Positions 15,887-26,876 are shown, numbered from the stretch's first letter. The stretch is DNA of 64,000 bases from Arthrobacter sp. MYb23 (GCF_002979775.1 NZ_PCPR01000015.1:1-64000), one strand, 5' to 3'. Translations and numbers: made by a program. The notes: generated by a model not told the origin, from the sequence alone.

Positions 15887-17249
15887 CGGACTTCTCCATG
15901 GTGACGAACAGGTGCTCCGGACCGGAGTTGGTGAGGTTGTTGCCGCGTACATACTCGATTGGCTTCGTGGGATCCAGAGCCAGATTGGCAAGTCGGTGCG
16001 CCAGAAGTTCAATGGTCACGGTGGTCTCCAGACGGGCCAGCGGAGCTCCGAGGCAGCTGTGCACACCGTGGCCGAAACCGAGATGGCCTTCAGGCCTGCG
16101 GTCGATGTCGAACTCGGCCGCATTGGGGTACTTTCGGTTGTCCCAGTTGGCGGCGGCTGGCATGAGCCGGACTACCGAACCTTTGGGCAGGACCACCCCG
16201 GCGACCTCTACGTCCCCGGTGGTGATACGACTTACCCGCTGCACCGTACCGCGATACCGCGCGAGTTCCTCCATGAACAACTCGGTGTCCCCGGGCGTTT
16301 CCCGGATACGGGCCAGAAGCTCCGGTTTTTCGGCGAACACCCGGAAGGCGTTGGCGATCAGGATGGTGGTGGTGTCGTGCCCGGCCACGAAGACGAAAGC
16401 GCACAACTCCTTGGCCTCCTTCTCACTGAGCAGCCCGTCCTTCCACATCCGGGCGATTTGTCCGCCGACGGACTGGTTCTCCTCCGCATGCAGGCGCTCG
16501 AGGTTCTCCTTGAGGAAGTCGAAGAACTCGAAGGCACTCTGCTCGTCGGTACCGGTGCCATTGGCATTCCGGGCGAGTCGGCCAAAGTAGCTGAAGGTCT
16601 CGTCGGACCAGAATTTGAGCTTGTCGAAGTCCGGGTTGGGCACATCCAGGAGCGCGCTGATGGTGGACATGCTAAGGGGAATGGCGTAGTGGTCCACGGC
16701 ATCTCCGCCTCCGGCTGCGAGCATCCTGTCCAAATACTTATTGGCGTTCTCCCGAACCCTGTCCTCAAAGGTGGCTACCGCCTTGGGTGTGAACGCCTGA
16801 GCCACCACCTGGCGAAGACGGCCATGGTTGGGAGCATCGAGCAGCGTCAGAAAGGTCAGCGGGACGGGATCCACTACCTGGGAGGAGAACACCTTGGGTG
16901 CACGGAGGCCCTTCCGGACGTCGTCATAGCGGGTGATGAACCACACGTCCGACTGCGGGGTATGGCAGCGCAACACGGGGGCGTTTTCCAGCATCCACTG
17001 GTAATGCGCGTAGGGGTCGCCTTGACTGCCGTCGTCCACCACCTTGAATGGCTCCAGCCCTTCAGGCCATTCCAGCTCGTGGGAGTAAGGCGGTAGCTTG
17101 ATCGGGTCATGCTCGACGACGGCACCCGCCTCGCCGTCGGAATCGGCAGTGGCGTCCGAGGGACTTATCGGACAGCCGGATTCCGACACTAAGCGTGGGG
17201 CTTCTTCCACTGGCTCGGCGGCGACGGGGCACGTCAAAGGCTCAGACAT
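15879..17249 (-). CDS. Cytochrome P450
   Basis: 456 residues, soluble bacterial class I P450. I-helix FVAGHDTTT, K-helix EELARYRG (ExxR), and haem-binding FGHGVHSCLGAPLARLE with the axial Cys. The N-terminal extension of about 50 residues is rich in Glu, Asp and Pro and is longer than usual. Two adjacent ATG codons occur; the second (17249) lies 5 nt from AGGA and is preferred. First gene of an operon with its own reductase and ferredoxin. An IclR regulator lies upstream. Substrate unknown; a carbon-source role is inferred from the IclR neighbour. Confidence 0.95.
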   Translation of the reverse strand: MSEPLTCPVAAEPVEEAPRLVSESGCPISPSDATADSDGEAGAVVEHDPIKLPPYSHELEWPEGLEPFKVVDDGSQGDPYAHYQWMLENAPVLRCHTPQSDVWFITRYDDVRKGLRAPKVFSSQVVDPVPLTFLTLLDAPNHGRLRQVVAQAFTPKAVATFEDRVRENANKYLDRMLAAGGGDAVDHYAIPLSMSTISALLDVPNPDFDKLKFWSDETFSYFGRLARNANGTGTDEQSAFEFFDFLKENLERLHAEENQSVGGQIARMWKDGLLSEKEAKELCAFVFVAGHDTTTILIANAFRVFAEKPELLARIRETPGDTELFMEELARYRGTVQRVSRITTGDVEVAGVVLPKGSVVRLMPAAANWDNRKYPNAAEFDIDRRPEGHLGFGHGVHSCLGAPLARLETTVTIELLAHRLANLALDPTKPIEYVRGNNLTNSGPEHLFVTMEKSDA

Positions 17250-17351
17250 CATTGTCCTACTTTCGGAGGGTGGCGGGATCTGCAAGGTCCGCCGGGCTGA
17301 TGTGATGCAGATCTCCAGTCTGTGGATCTGCGGCCTGCGGATGAACAGCCC

Positions 17352-17366
17352 TTCCGCTGAGCGGAA
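17352..17366. promoter_or_regulatory. Candidate IclR operator
   Basis: TTCCGCTGAGCGGAA is a perfect palindrome with 7-bp arms around one base. It lies between the P450 operon start and the IclR gene. IclR-family operators are often TTCC...GGAA type inverted repeats of about this length. Confidence 0.55.
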
Positions 17367-17386
17367 TGAGTTGCTGAAATGAGAGA

Positions 17387-17436
17387 CGGCGCGAGCTGGC
17401 TACGGCCGGCGCGAACTGGCTACAGCCGGCGCGAAC
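17387..17436. repeat. 20-bp tandem repeat, 2.5 copies
   Basis: CGGCGCGAGCTGGCTACGGC, CGGCGCGAACTGGCTACAGC and a partial CGGCGCGAAC follow with an exact 20-bp period. The array overlaps the last codons and stop of the IclR gene, so its final residues (GSRRL) vary with copy number. Confidence 0.8.
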
Positions 17437-18199
17437 CCGGAAGCCTGTTATCAGCGCCGAGGGTCCGCGAGATACCGTGGGCCGCCGTCAGCAGTGACGG
17501 AATGATGGCCGGGACGTTGGCTTCGCCGCGGGGGACGATCGCGTTGAGGGACGCCGCAATCTTTCCGGCGATTCCGAAGACCGGGACGGCTATCCCGATC
17601 CAGTCCATGTGACCAATCCCTGGAATGGCCACGTGCCCACGCTGCCGGATATCGGCCAGGTGTTTGCGAATGATCGATGGGTCGGTGATGGTATCCGTGG
17701 TAACAGCTTCAAGGGGCAGCGAAAGAACTTCGTCCTGGTACGCCGTATCGGAATACGCCAGGAGAACCAGCCCTGACGACGCCGCGTGGATGGGCATGCG
17801 TTGGGCTATATGGGCAGCATCCAGCGGAGATTCCGGATCAGACAGCCGTTCAACGTAAAGAACAGACCCCCTGTCCAGGATGGCCAGGGTGGTGTGCTGC
17901 CGGACGGTGGCCTGGACATCCTCCATGTAGGGAAGTGCCACTTCCTGCAGGCCCAGCGCCAGGGATCCGCGGGCCCCGAGTTCCCACATCCGCATGCCGA
18001 CTCGGAGCTCGTCCCCCGAGACTTTCTCAATCAAGCCGTGCCGGACTAGTTCCTGCACGAGCCGATGAGTAGTAGTCAGAGGGAGCCCTGCACGCCGCGC
18101 CAACCCCGACAACGTCATGGTGGGAAGCGAGCGGTCAAAGGCCGACATCAACCGGACAACCCGGCTGATGACGGATTCCCCGGGCACGGAATCAGTCAT
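17420..18199 (-). CDS. IclR-family transcriptional regulator (P450-associated)
   Basis: 259 residues: N-terminal winged helix (ISRVVRLMSAFDR, LSGLARRAGLPLTTTHRLVQEL) and C-terminal effector domain (LDRGSVLYVERLSDPES, MPIHAASSGLVLLAY, HVAIPGIGHMDWIGIAVPVF). Encoded just upstream of the P450 operon on the same strand with a palindrome between them, so it is the likely local regulator. The effector is probably the P450 substrate or a product (inference). Confidence 0.92.
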   Translation of the reverse strand: MTDSVPGESVISRVVRLMSAFDRSLPTMTLSGLARRAGLPLTTTHRLVQELVRHGLIEKVSGDELRVGMRMWELGARGSLALGLQEVALPYMEDVQATVRQHTTLAILDRGSVLYVERLSDPESPLDAAHIAQRMPIHAASSGLVLLAYSDTAYQDEVLSLPLEAVTTDTITDPSIIRKHLADIRQRGHVAIPGIGHMDWIGIAVPVFGIAGKIAASLNAIVPRGEANVPAIIPSLLTAAHGISRTLGADNRLPGSRRL

Positions 18200-18250
18200 G
18201 CAGTGAGTTTGCCACGATCCCGCCCGCGCTTAGCGCCTACCGTGTAACGC

Positions 18251-21200
18251 CTAACGCAGGACGATGTCCACCGGGTTAGCCTCGGAACGCCACGCTCCCG
18301 GATCGCCTGGTCCGGCAATAACCGGAGCCGTGAGCACTCCCGAGCGGTTGGTTCGCTTGTCGCGGAGGATTTCCGTGACGGATCCAAGGTGCCGGGACAG
18401 ATCGATCACGTTTTCCGGAGCCGCGAGCAGCAACTGGAACCCGAATTCGTGGAGCGCCTTAATGCCGGCGCCCGCGAATTCCTCGGATGCCAGCACGAAC
18501 GCTTCGTCCATCATCACGGTGCCGTAGGTGGTGAACCCTTGTTCGGCGATGCCCAACTGGTAGCTCAGCGCCGCAGCCATGATGAACGCCGTGAATCGCT
18601 GGCGCTCACCGCCGGACATCGAGCCGGTATCGGCATGCATGAAGACCTCGGTCTTCCGCTTGGCGGCTTTACCGGTGCCGGCCTTGTTCGACTTCGAAGC
18701 CACCTCGCGGTGTTCCTTGCACTGAATAAACAGGTGCCCACGGACGTCCAGCACCTCAGCCCGCCAGCGCCGATCCTCCGGCGTCTGCGATCCCAGCCGT
18801 TTCACCAGGGTTTCGAGCGACTTGTAGCGCGAGGTGAGTTCGGCGTCGTCGTCGATTTCTGCTGCTGAACCAGCGGCCGCGCCGCGCGACGGGCGCGTGT
18901 GCTTGGCCTTCAGCGCGTTCTGAATCGCATCCTTGAACTGTTTGGCGGTGGCCGGAAGCGTCTGCTTGATGTCCAGTTCCAGGAAGCTGCCCTCATGGAA
19001 ATTGACCTGGGACAGGATGCCGTTGAGGGGCAGGATGCGGCTGGTGATACTGCGGCGTTCCTCGTCCAGCAAGTGCAGGAGGGTGCTGAACGATTCGTGG
19101 GTGCGCTGGTTGAAGAACAGCCGGAACTCGGCCTCCTGGGCGGGCAAGCCATCACTGACGATCGCGTGGTACCGGGATTCGAAGTCCCCGGCGGCGCCGA
19201 TCGACGTGCCGTGATCGGCGCTGATGGCACTTCCCCAGTCACGCACGAACGCCTCAAACATGCGGGTCAGCCGCTCGGCGGTAGCCTGCCCCCGCGATTC
19301 CGCCGCGTGCAGTTCATCGAGCAACCTATTGCGGACGCTGTTGGCCAGATTGTCGAGCTCGTACAGTTCAGAGACGTCGGCGGCGCCGTCGAAGTACGGC
19401 TCCAGCGCGGTAACAGTAGAAGCCGACGGCGGTGCTTGCTCCAGCTTCAGCCTCGCAGCATCGAGCAGGCTGTCCGCCGTGGTCATCTTGTGGTCCAGCG
19501 CCTTGTATTCGCTCTGCAGAACGGCGGCCGTACCTGTGGAAGACTGGTGCTTTTCCCGCACGGTTTCAATGCTTGCCCGCAACGGCTCCAGGTCCGCCTG
19601 AGCGGCCAACGCATCCGTGAGGCGCTGTTCGATCCTGGCAAGCTCCTCCGCGGCGACGGCTGCGGAGACCTGTTCCCAAGGCCGCTCATCTTCAGCGACC
19701 CGGCGCAGCGCTTCGAGCTGACGAGCCATTCCCTGGTGCGAATCCTCGCGGCTTTGAGCAAGTTCCGCGGCTTTCACGAGCTCGTTTTCCAGCTCGCCCA
19801 CACGGGCAGCCACCAGTTCCAGCTTGGAGGCGTTATCGAAACCGAGGACGTAATCCTGGCGGCTGGTAAAACGGTCGTCCTTCTCCACGGTGTGCCGGTT
19901 GCGTTTGACCACACCGCCCAGGCTCAAGCCCTTGTCCAGCGAAGCAAGCTCGTCTGGATCCTCCACGCACGGGTACGCGAAGTCCACAGCAATCCGCTCG
20001 CGGATCCACTCTCCGGCGTCGGCATTCGCGCCCATGGTGAGGATGCTCAACTTAGTCAAGAGGTCGCCGTCGGACACGTCCTCAACAGCCAGCGCGCCAC
20101 CGGCGAGCGGCTTTGAGACATCAACTGCACGCAACGCGCCGCGGACGGTGTTGTCATTCAGATACCGGGTCACCGCAGCGAAGTGCTCGCCAGGAACCAG
20201 CAACGTGGTGGCGAGGTTGCGCAGCGCCCGCTCGGCGGCCGGGCGCCACTGATCCTGCCCCTCGGCGAGATCGATCAGCTCCCCACCAAAGGGCATCCGC
20301 TCTTCCGGAATGCCCGTGGCCGCCGCGATGGCGGCACGGTTTTCAATGCTCGACGGCGGCAGCAGGGACTTGCGGGACCGCAGGGACAGCAACTCCTGCT
20401 GAGCCGCGGCCAGCTCGCGCTTCTTGGTTGCGTGGCCGTCGAAAGCCTCGAAACGAAGCTCCTTCAACGCCTCCGAATCGTCCTTCAACTCGGCTGAACG
20501 CGCTGCTGCCTGCTCGTGGGCTTGGTCCCAGCCCTCGGCGGACCATTCAAGGTTCAGCCCGGCGTCAGCCAAAGCCTTCCTGGCAGAATCCTCCACCTGC
20601 TGACGCAGCTTCAAGCCAACTTTCGCGTTCTCCAACGACTGCTCAATCGCCGAAATCGCGTTACCGCCGCGGTTGTTGTAATCCACCTCAAGGTCGCGGA
20701 GCTCCTTGGACAAGCCGTCCCGCACCGTGCGCTCGGCGGCCAGCTCCTGGGCCTTGGACTGAGCCAATTCCTTGAACCTGGCCAGGGTCTTGGCGTGGAC
20801 GGTGACCGCCAGCTGCTGCTTGTAAGCCTCGAACTCTTCGCCAGCCAACTCCCGGAGACGGTTCGCGTCCAGTAATGCCTGCGCGTACTCCTTGTTCAAC
20901 CCCGGAACCGGAGCCAACTGGTCGCGCTGCTGCCGCACGTCCTCCAGCCGCTGCCGAATAGACATCAGGTTGCTGAATTCCTCCACCACATCATCGGCGG
21001 CAGCCAACGTCGCGGGAGCATCCAGCACCTGGTCGCGGAAAAACGTATTCACGCTGCCGCCCAAGCCCTTACCCGCCTGGATCACGCGAAGCAGCGGGAG
21101 CGCCTGGTCCGAGTTGATGCCCAGCAGACGCCGGAAACGTTCGGCGAACGCCTTGTGCACATCGAAGACCTGTCCCTCTGGGAAGATCGATTCCAGCGCG

Positions 21201-21727
21201 CCCTTGGTAAACCGCTTCTGCGCGATCCCCTCGATCGCCTCGAGGTCCAACGGTTTGCTGTCAATCACGTAGAAACGTCCGACGCTCGACTCCGTGCCAT
21301 TCTTCGGCAGGTCGAAGAGCGCCGAGACCGTCACCTTGGTGCCGGCCGCGTTATCAAACGTCAGCGCGACGGCGGACCACGTGGCACCAGGGCGCTGGAA
21401 GGCACTCGCCGAACTATCGCCGACCGCCTTATCACCCACCTTGCCGCGCATATAGGTGAACGTGGTCCTCTTGTCCTCCACAGCACCACCGGAACGCTGG
21501 GCCGCAGCCTCGTTCGAGCGCGGACGGGCATCGAAAACACGGAGCATCGCATCAAAGAGCGTCGACTTGCCCACGCCCGAATTACCCGTGAGGAGAGTGC
21601 CCTTGCGGTCCACATGCATGGTGTGGGCGCCATGGAACGTGCCCCAGTTGACCACCTGCACCAACGCGAGGCGCATCTGGCCGGGGTTCGTGAGCTCGCC
21701 GAGCGGGAGCATGCTTGCGATGGTCAC
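18251..21727 (-). CDS. jetC: Wadjet/MksB-type SMC ATPase JetC
   Basis: 1158-residue MukB-like SMC protein. Walker A GNSGVGKS at 48-55; a long charged, coiled-coil-rich middle (about 280-900); C-terminal signature MSGGERQRF and Walker [10 protein letters not shown]. It should form a DNA-embracing ring with JetA (kleisin) and JetB. GTG start overlaps the jetB stop (GTGA). In Wadjet systems this motor extrudes plasmid DNA loops and a fourth protein, JetD, cuts them. Here the gene is followed 51 nt later by an IclR gene, with no jetD. Confidence 0.92.
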   Translation of the reverse strand: MTIASMLPLGELTNPGQMRLALVQVVNWGTFHGAHTMHVDRKGTLLTGNSGVGKSTLFDAMLRVFDARPRSNEAAAQRSGGAVEDKRTTFTYMRGKVGDKAVGDSSASAFQRPGATWSAVALTFDNAAGTKVTVSALFDLPKNGTESSVGRFYVIDSKPLDLEAIEGIAQKRFTKGALESIFPEGQVFDVHKAFAERFRRLLGINSDQALPLLRVIQAGKGLGGSVNTFFRDQVLDAPATLAAADDVVEEFSNLMSIRQRLEDVRQQRDQLAPVPGLNKEYAQALLDANRLRELAGEEFEAYKQQLAVTVHAKTLARFKELAQSKAQELAAERTVRDGLSKELRDLEVDYNNRGGNAISAIEQSLENAKVGLKLRQQVEDSARKALADAGLNLEWSAEGWDQAHEQAAARSAELKDDSEALKELRFEAFDGHATKKRELAAAQQELLSLRSRKSLLPPSSIENRAAIAAATGIPEERMPFGGELIDLAEGQDQWRPAAERALRNLATTLLVPGEHFAAVTRYLNDNTVRGALRAVDVSKPLAGGALAVEDVSDGDLLTKLSILTMGANADAGEWIRERIAVDFAYPCVEDPDELASLDKGLSLGGVVKRNRHTVEKDDRFTSRQDYVLGFDNASKLELVAARVGELENELVKAAELAQSREDSHQGMARQLEALRRVAEDERPWEQVSAAVAAEELARIEQRLTDALAAQADLEPLRASIETVREKHQSSTGTAAVLQSEYKALDHKMTTADSLLDAARLKLEQAPPSASTVTALEPYFDGAADVSELYELDNLANSVRNRLLDELHAAESRGQATAERLTRMFEAFVRDWGSAISADHGTSIGAAGDFESRYHAIVSDGLPAQEAEFRLFFNQRTHESFSTLLHLLDEERRSITSRILPLNGILSQVNFHEGSFLELDIKQTLPATAKQFKDAIQNALKAKHTRPSRGAAAGSAAEIDDDAELTSRYKSLETLVKRLGSQTPEDRRWRAEVLDVRGHLFIQCKEHREVASKSNKAGTGKAAKRKTEVFMHADTGSMSGGERQRFTAFIMAAALSYQLGIAEQGFTTYGTVMMDEAFVLASEEFAGAGIKALHEFGFQLLLAAPENVIDLSRHLGSVTEILRDKRTNRSGVLTAPVIAGPGDPGAWRSEANPVDIVLR

Positions 21728-22782
21728 TTTGTGATCCCTTCAGCGTTGGTTGCGTCCGCAGCGGTACCGGACACATGCTCTGCATGCTCGCTCGTCCCTC
21801 GCTTAGACGCATGCTGCCGCATGTCTCCGGCATCGCCGCTCGTGCCGTTCCCGACCTCAGAGGCATCACTGATTTCATCCGAAGAACGCTCGACGTCGGC
21901 GCTCACCTCAGCGGGCCCTTCACCTTCTGCGTCGTCGTCCAGGTCGTCACCTGTTGAGTTGGTTTGGTTGGAGTCGGGATCAAGGTCCAGGAGGGGTTCT
22001 GTTCCTGATTCGTCGGCTGCTACTGCTATCAGGGCCTCGATCTGGGCCGGGATATCTCCGATGTTTTCGAAGGGAAGAGCCAGTGGGAGGGCGTTGCTGA
22101 TGGTGTATGTGTCATCCAGCGGGGTGGGGAGGATGAGTTGGCGGGCCAGGAGCTTGGTGATGGTGCGGGTGACTACGTCAGAGTCGCGCAGGGCATCCTG
22201 TTGGCCGGCCGGCGTGTAGTTGGCCACGAGGTCCGAGATCTCTTCGCGGGTGATGGTGGGGTCCGTTTGGGCTGTGACATGGCGGTCCAGCAAAAGGCGG
22301 AGGCGGAGCAGGACGATGGTTTCCACGCGGCTCAGTGCGCGCTGCTGCCGGAGGATGCTGGAGCGGGAGCTGGCGCCGATGACTTCCGGATCGACGGGTC
22401 GGAGGACCGCGATTTTGCGATCATGGTCGAGCTGGAGGGTGAGGAACAGCTCGGAGAGGCGGCTGCGCAGGATCAGCTGGTTGTCCAGCAGCGTGGTCCA
22501 GAGTTTCTCGTCGCGGCCGCCGTCAATGTACGGGCCTTTCAGCAGCTTTACCAAAGCATGGCGGACCTTCATGGGAATCACTCCGGTGTCGCCCGGGAAC
22601 AACGCAGCGCCGTCCACGAAGGTGTCCCGCGGAGTGACCCGGAACGGGTCAGCGTGGACGGCTTCGGTATCAGCGTGGGCGGCTTCGGTATCAGTGTGGC
22701 CGGCTTCGGCGGCGGGCTCAACCACCACTTCGGCGACCTTGTCCGCTGCGGTGACGTCCGTCGTCGTAATTTCTTCAGTCAT
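21724..22782 (-). CDS. jetB: Wadjet/MksE-type subunit JetB (DUF4194)
   Basis: 352 residues. Core DUF4194 region: [19 protein letters not shown], then [17 protein letters not shown], and winged-helix-like LLLRHV-type segments. The N-terminus has short His/Ala/Asp/Glu repeats ([13 protein letters not shown]) and the C-terminus is acidic and disordered. ATG 22782 is chosen over 22794 because GAGGA lies 5 nt before it. Start overlaps the jetA stop by 8 nt. JetB is the KITE-like accessory that links kleisin and SMC heads. Confidence 0.88.
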   Translation of the reverse strand: MTEEITTTDVTAADKVAEVVVEPAAEAGHTDTEAAHADTEAVHADPFRVTPRDTFVDGAALFPGDTGVIPMKVRHALVKLLKGPYIDGGRDEKLWTTLLDNQLILRSRLSELFLTLQLDHDRKIAVLRPVDPEVIGASSRSSILRQQRALSRVETIVLLRLRLLLDRHVTAQTDPTITREEISDLVANYTPAGQQDALRDSDVVTRTITKLLARQLILPTPLDDTYTISNALPLALPFENIGDIPAQIEALIAVAADESGTEPLLDLDPDSNQTNSTGDDLDDDAEGEGPAEVSADVERSSDEISDASEVGNGTSGDAGDMRQHASKRGTSEHAEHVSGTAADATNAEGITK

Positions 22783-24232
22783 CAGAATCCTCATTCAGCG
22801 TGACGACAGGCAGGTACGCCGTGCGGATGCTGCCGTCGATTTGTTCGAAGTCGATGTGTTCCCAGGCGGCCCTGTCGAAGGCGGCGCCCGTCTGAAGCGC
22901 CATGGACAACAGGGTGCGCACGGTGTTGATGTGACGTTCTTCGGCGGGCAGGTTGTCCCATGCCTCGCCCAGAGTGGCTGCACCGGCCATGGCTGTCCGG
23001 ACAACAGCGGGCTTGGCCTTTCCGGTGCGCGCCGACCGTACGCGGTCTGAGTCGCTGAAGGCGATGGGGTCGGCCAGGCGCGGGGGTGTTGCAAATTCGT
23101 CGGGGTCGAAAAGTTTGACCATGGCCAACGACTCAAACCCGGCGTTGAACAGGACCGGCCCGCGCACCAGGCCTGGGCGGTCACGTTCGTACGGCATGGA
23201 CCGGATGGCTTGCTCGGCCTCGGCCAGCACCTTGCGCAGACTGACGGACTGCCTGACGTCGTCGCTCTGGATGTAGGTGTTCAGGCTTTCGGAGAGCTTG
23301 CCGTAGATCCGCTGGATCTGACTGTGCTGATACCGCAGCTCGGCAACGAGATTCTTCAGCGTTTCACGGTCCTCATGGGAGAGGTCGTCCGCGAATTGCC
23401 GGCTCAGCACCTCGCCGATCGCGGAACGGAAGCGCAGCTGCTGCTGCGGATCCTCCAGGAAGGCTGTGAAGGAGCGGAACGTGCGGCCTTCCGGGCTTTG
23501 CCGCAGGCGTTTGTCGGCCTCCAAAACCTGGGCCATGGTGGCACCCTTGCTCAGAGATTCCTCGATGATCTGGTTGCGGAGCTCGCCCACCAGTTCTTCG
23601 ATCCGGTCACGCATCTTTTTGTAGTCGGCTGGCAGGCTGGCCGCGAGGTCCAGGATGTTGCCGGCCGCTTCAACTGCTTCCTCATCGTCCAGAAGCCCAT
23701 CGAACTCCCCGGAGCTGATGTCTTCCACCAGCTGCTGGCGCTCGTGGATTTCCTCTTCAAGGGCTTCCAAGCGCGCGCTCTGGTCCGGGTTGGTCTCGTT
23801 GGCGAGCTTCTCAACATCGCCCAACAGCGTGCCGAGCCGCGAACCGTTAAGCGTGGAACGTTCACTGGAAAGACTGTCCAGGAACGCCAGCACGCGGGCA
23901 GCAGGCTCAGTGACTTCGTAGACGATCTGGCCGGACTGGTTCCGACGCGTCAGGAACTGCTTGCGGGTCCATTCGTCGCCGAAGAGTTTGCCGTTTTGCT
24001 GGCCGCCGAGGGCCGGATCCTGGCGTCGGAGCTGCTCAAGGAAAGCGTCGACGTCGGCATGGAACTCTTCGAGCGGAAGCTGCGGCCGGGTGCGGGTAAA
24101 GGAGGCCTGCAGCACGGCGATCACCCACGGGGCCGACCGTGTCAGGGCCCACGCGGGGCCTTTGGTCAGCTGTTCGAGGTCGCGGAGCCGCGCGCTGATG
24201 GCGTCGGCGGAGGACATGGCTGAACGGGACAA
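22775..24232 (-). CDS. jetA: Wadjet/MksF-type kleisin JetA (DUF3375)
   Basis: 485 residues, DUF3375. Recognisable parts are [18 protein letters not shown], the [24 protein letters not shown] winged helix and the helical middle with [19 protein letters not shown] start at 24232 has GAAGGAGAG ending 4 nt upstream, better than the ATG 15 nt downstream. First gene of jetA-jetB-jetC. Kleisin subunits bridge the SMC heads. Confidence 0.88.
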   Translation of the reverse strand: MSRSAMSSADAISARLRDLEQLTKGPAWALTRSAPWVIAVLQASFTRTRPQLPLEEFHADVDAFLEQLRRQDPALGGQQNGKLFGDEWTRKQFLTRRNQSGQIVYEVTEPAARVLAFLDSLSSERSTLNGSRLGTLLGDVEKLANETNPDQSARLEALEEEIHERQQLVEDISSGEFDGLLDDEEAVEAAGNILDLAASLPADYKKMRDRIEELVGELRNQIIEESLSKGATMAQVLEADKRLRQSPEGRTFRSFTAFLEDPQQQLRFRSAIGEVLSRQFADDLSHEDRETLKNLVAELRYQHSQIQRIYGKLSESLNTYIQSDDVRQSVSLRKVLAEAEQAIRSMPYERDRPGLVRGPVLFNAGFESLAMVKLFDPDEFATPPRLADPIAFSDSDRVRSARTGKAKPAVVRTAMAGAATLGEAWDNLPAEERHINTVRTLLSMALQTGAAFDRAAWEHIDFEQIDGSIRTAYLPVVTLNEDSDD

Positions 24233-24546
24233 CTACTCTCCTTCAGCTGCTGCGAAACCTGGCTGGCAGCGAAAACTGCCCCGTACAAGGTTAACGCAGA
24301 GCGTCGCTTGGGCTACCGACGGGCGGAAGCACCGCCGTCGAGCGCGCCGAAAGCACCGCCGTCGAGCCTGTCAGAGCGCGCCCGCCGCTACCATTTCGTA
24401 ACCTACCGCCCGGTATGGTTTCGATCCCGTATCAACGCCGTTATGACGCGTTTCTGCACTGGCCGGAAACCGCGCCCGCCCCTAGTGTCAGAGCATCGAC
24501 GCAGCCACGCCGCGTCAACCCACGCACCGTCGCCCCGGGGGGAACC
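24233..24546. other. Divergent intergenic region with a short direct repeat
   Basis: No gene seen. AAGCACCGCCGTCGAGC occurs at 24327-24343 and again at 24351-24367. The rest should carry promoters for the Wadjet operon (minus) and the small membrane protein (plus). Confidence 0.45.
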
Positions 24547-24849
24547 ATGAATTTCGACTTCTCTGCGCTTGATACAGCCACTTACGTATTCATTGGAACA
24601 CTGGTCTTCGCTGCAATTCTGGTGGCCTTTATTGCCGCCGCAGCAATGGCAACAATCATTCTTATTGGGGCCATGGGCATGGTCTGGTACACCGTCAAAG
24701 GTGTTCTCGGTGGCCTTGTCCACGGCATTAACTTTGCGTGGGACCGCCTGGTCCATCACGCAGGACAGGTGGAAATCCCGGCTGAATTCCAGCCTCAGAT
24801 TTCCCCTAGTACAGGTAGCTACTCACGGGTAGCATTGAGGGACAGCTGA
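24547..24849 (+). CDS. Small membrane protein of unknown function
   Basis: 100 residues: short N-terminus (MNFDFSALDTATYVF), one long or two adjacent hydrophobic segments (about 12-52, with AAILVAFIAAAAMATIILIG) and a hydrophilic C-terminal tail. ATG 24547 follows GGGGGAA. I recognise no family. The membrane layout resembles the N-terminus of the protein at 27588, also starting with a short acidic segment before the same kind of double hydrophobic stretch. That may be a distant relationship or only composition. Confidence 0.65.
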   Translation: MNFDFSALDTATYVFIGTLVFAAILVAFIAAAAMATIILIGAMGMVWYTVKGVLGGLVHGINFAWDRLVHHAGQVEIPAEFQPQISPSTGSYSRVALRDS

Positions 24850-24911
24850 AGGGTTCCCACCCACGGCGGACCCTGGCTCCATCCGGCACCACCGGCTAGA
24901 GGAGTTCTCCC

Positions 24912-26876
24912 ATGACGTCCGCCACTGACAACAGTCTCGCTGCCGCAAGCGTCAACGCCACCGCAGAAGAAGCCCGCGCCGTCGCCGAGGCTGCCCGGGA
25001 AACTGAATGGAACCGGCCCAGCTTCGCCAAGGGCCTTTATCTGGGCAGTTTCGACCTCAGCCTGATCCATCCCTGGCCGCAGGCCAAGGCCGAGGACGTG
25101 GAGCGGGGCGAGGAGTTCATGGCCCGCTTGCTGGTGTTTGCCAAAACCATGTCCGGCCGCGTCATCGAACGCGACGCCAAAATTCCCGACGAATATCTTA
25201 AGGGGCTCGCGGACCTGGGTGTTTTCGGTATGAAAATCCCTCGCGAATATGGCGGCTTAGGCCTGTCCTTGGTCTATTACGGCCGCGCGCTTGCCTTGCT
25301 GGGGTCGGTTCACCCGAGCCTCGGCGCCCTGATTTCCGCCCATCAATCCATCGGCGTTCCCGAGCCCGTCAAGGAATTCGGCACACCCGAGCAGAAGCAC
25401 GAATACCTGCCTCGCTGCGCATCCGGCGCCATCACTGCTTTCCTGCTGACAGAACCCGACGTCGGCAGCGACCCTGCACGCATGGGCGCCACTGCCGTGC
25501 TGTCCGACGACGGCGGCTCTTACCTCTTGGACGGCGTGAAACTGTGGACCACCAACGGTGTGATCGCCGAACTGGTGGTGGTCATGGCAAGGGTTCCTGC
25601 CCATACCGATGCAGACGGGACGGAACACAAAGGTGGCATCTCCGCTTTTGTGGTTGAGATGAATTCCCCGGGCATCACGGTGGAGAACCGCAACGCCTTC
25701 ATGGGCCTGCGCGGGATTGAGAACGGCGTGACCCGTTTCCACCAGGTGCGGGTTCCCGCCGCCAACCGGCTGGGCCGCGAGGGCCAAGGACTCAAAATCG
25801 CCCTCACCACCCTCAACACGGGGCGGCTCTCCATCCCTGGCCTGTGCGTGGCGGCGGGAAAGTGGAGCCTGAAGATCTCCCGCGAATGGTCCAACGCGAG
25901 GACGCAGTGGGGCCGTCCGGTGGGCAAACACGAAGCCGTGGGCAAGAAGATCGCGTTCATAGCCGCCACCACTTTTGCGCTGGAGGCCGTGTTTGAACTG
26001 TCCGCGGAGATGGCCGACGCCGGGCAAAAGGACGTTCGCATCGAAGCCGCCCTAGCCAAGCTCTGGTCCACGGAACTGAGCTGCCGGATCGCCGACGAAC
26101 TCGTGCAAATCCGTGGCGGCCGGGGCTTCGAAACCGCAGATTCCCTGGAAGCCCGCGGCGAACGGGCAGTCCCGGCCGAGCAACTCCTCCGGGACCTCCG
26201 CATCAACCGGATCTTCGAGGGCTCCAGCGAGATCATGAAACTCCTGATCGCCCGGGAAGCCGTGGATGCCCACCTTGCCGCCGCGGGCGACCTCGCCTCA
26301 GCGGACGCGAGCCTGCAGGATAAGGCGAGGGCCGCCGTCGGCGCCTCCGGCTTCTATGCCCGCTGGTTGCCCAAGCTGGTTGCTGGCGCAGGTATGGATC
26401 CGCGTTCCTACGCGGAATTCGGCCGCTTAGCCAAGCAGTTGCGGTTCGTTGAACGCTCGTCGCGGCGGCTCGCCCGGCAGACGTTCTACGGCATGGGGCG
26501 TTGGCAGGCGAAGCTGGAGCACAAGCAGGCCTTCCTGGGCAGGATCGTGGACATTGGGGCAGAGCTGTTCGCCATGGCGGCGTGCTGCTCGCGCGCTGAA
26601 ATGCTGCTCCGAACCCATCCCGAACAGGGCGCGGCCGCCTTCGAGCTCGCCGAAGCGTTCTGTGAGCAGGCACGCGTGCGGGTGGACGAATACTTCGACC
26701 AGCTGTGGAGGAATACCGACGACGGCGATCACCACCTTTCGCGCAAGGTCCTGGCCGGCGACTACGCATGGCTGGAGGCCGGAGTGCTGGATCAGTCCGA
26801 AGGCACCGGCCCCTGGATCGGCGATGCCTCCCCGGGCGCTTCAACCAAGGAAAACCTGCACCGCAACTACCGGTAG
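24912..26876 (+). CDS. Acyl-CoA dehydrogenase, large (VLCAD-like) type
   Basis: 654 residues, about 250 longer than standard acyl-CoA dehydrogenases, with the C-terminal extension of very-long-chain types. Visible: KIPREYGGLGLSLVYYGRA, the flavin/substrate motif FLLTEPDVGSDPARMGATA, and RGGRGFETADSL followed by RDLRINRIFEGSSEIMKLLIAREA. It oxidises acyl-CoA to trans-2-enoyl-CoA in beta-oxidation. GAGGAG lies upstream of the ATG. Monocistronic; no electron-transfer flavoprotein gene nearby. Confidence 0.93.
   Translation: MTSATDNSLAAASVNATAEEARAVAEAARETEWNRPSFAKGLYLGSFDLSLIHPWPQAKAEDVERGEEFMARLLVFAKTMSGRVIERDAKIPDEYLKGLADLGVFGMKIPREYGGLGLSLVYYGRALALLGSVHPSLGALISAHQSIGVPEPVKEFGTPEQKHEYLPRCASGAITAFLLTEPDVGSDPARMGATAVLSDDGGSYLLDGVKLWTTNGVIAELVVVMARVPAHTDADGTEHKGGISAFVVEMNSPGITVENRNAFMGLRGIENGVTRFHQVRVPAANRLGREGQGLKIALTTLNTGRLSIPGLCVAAGKWSLKISREWSNARTQWGRPVGKHEAVGKKIAFIAATTFALEAVFELSAEMADAGQKDVRIEAALAKLWSTELSCRIADELVQIRGGRGFETADSLEARGERAVPAEQLLRDLRINRIFEGSSEIMKLLIAREAVDAHLAAAGDLASADASLQDKARAAVGASGFYARWLPKLVAGAGMDPRSYAEFGRLAKQLRFVERSSRRLARQTFYGMGRWQAKLEHKQAFLGRIVDIGAELFAMAACCSRAEMLLRTHPEQGAAAFELAEAFCEQARVRVDEYFDQLWRNTDDGDHHLSRKVLAGDYAWLEAGVLDQSEGTGPWIGDASPGASTKENLHRNYR

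Noticed and set aside
18251..24232. Restriction or BREX-type defence island
   Set aside because: The three proteins match the Wadjet/MksBEF set; no methylase, restriction or phage-defence gene lies alongside.
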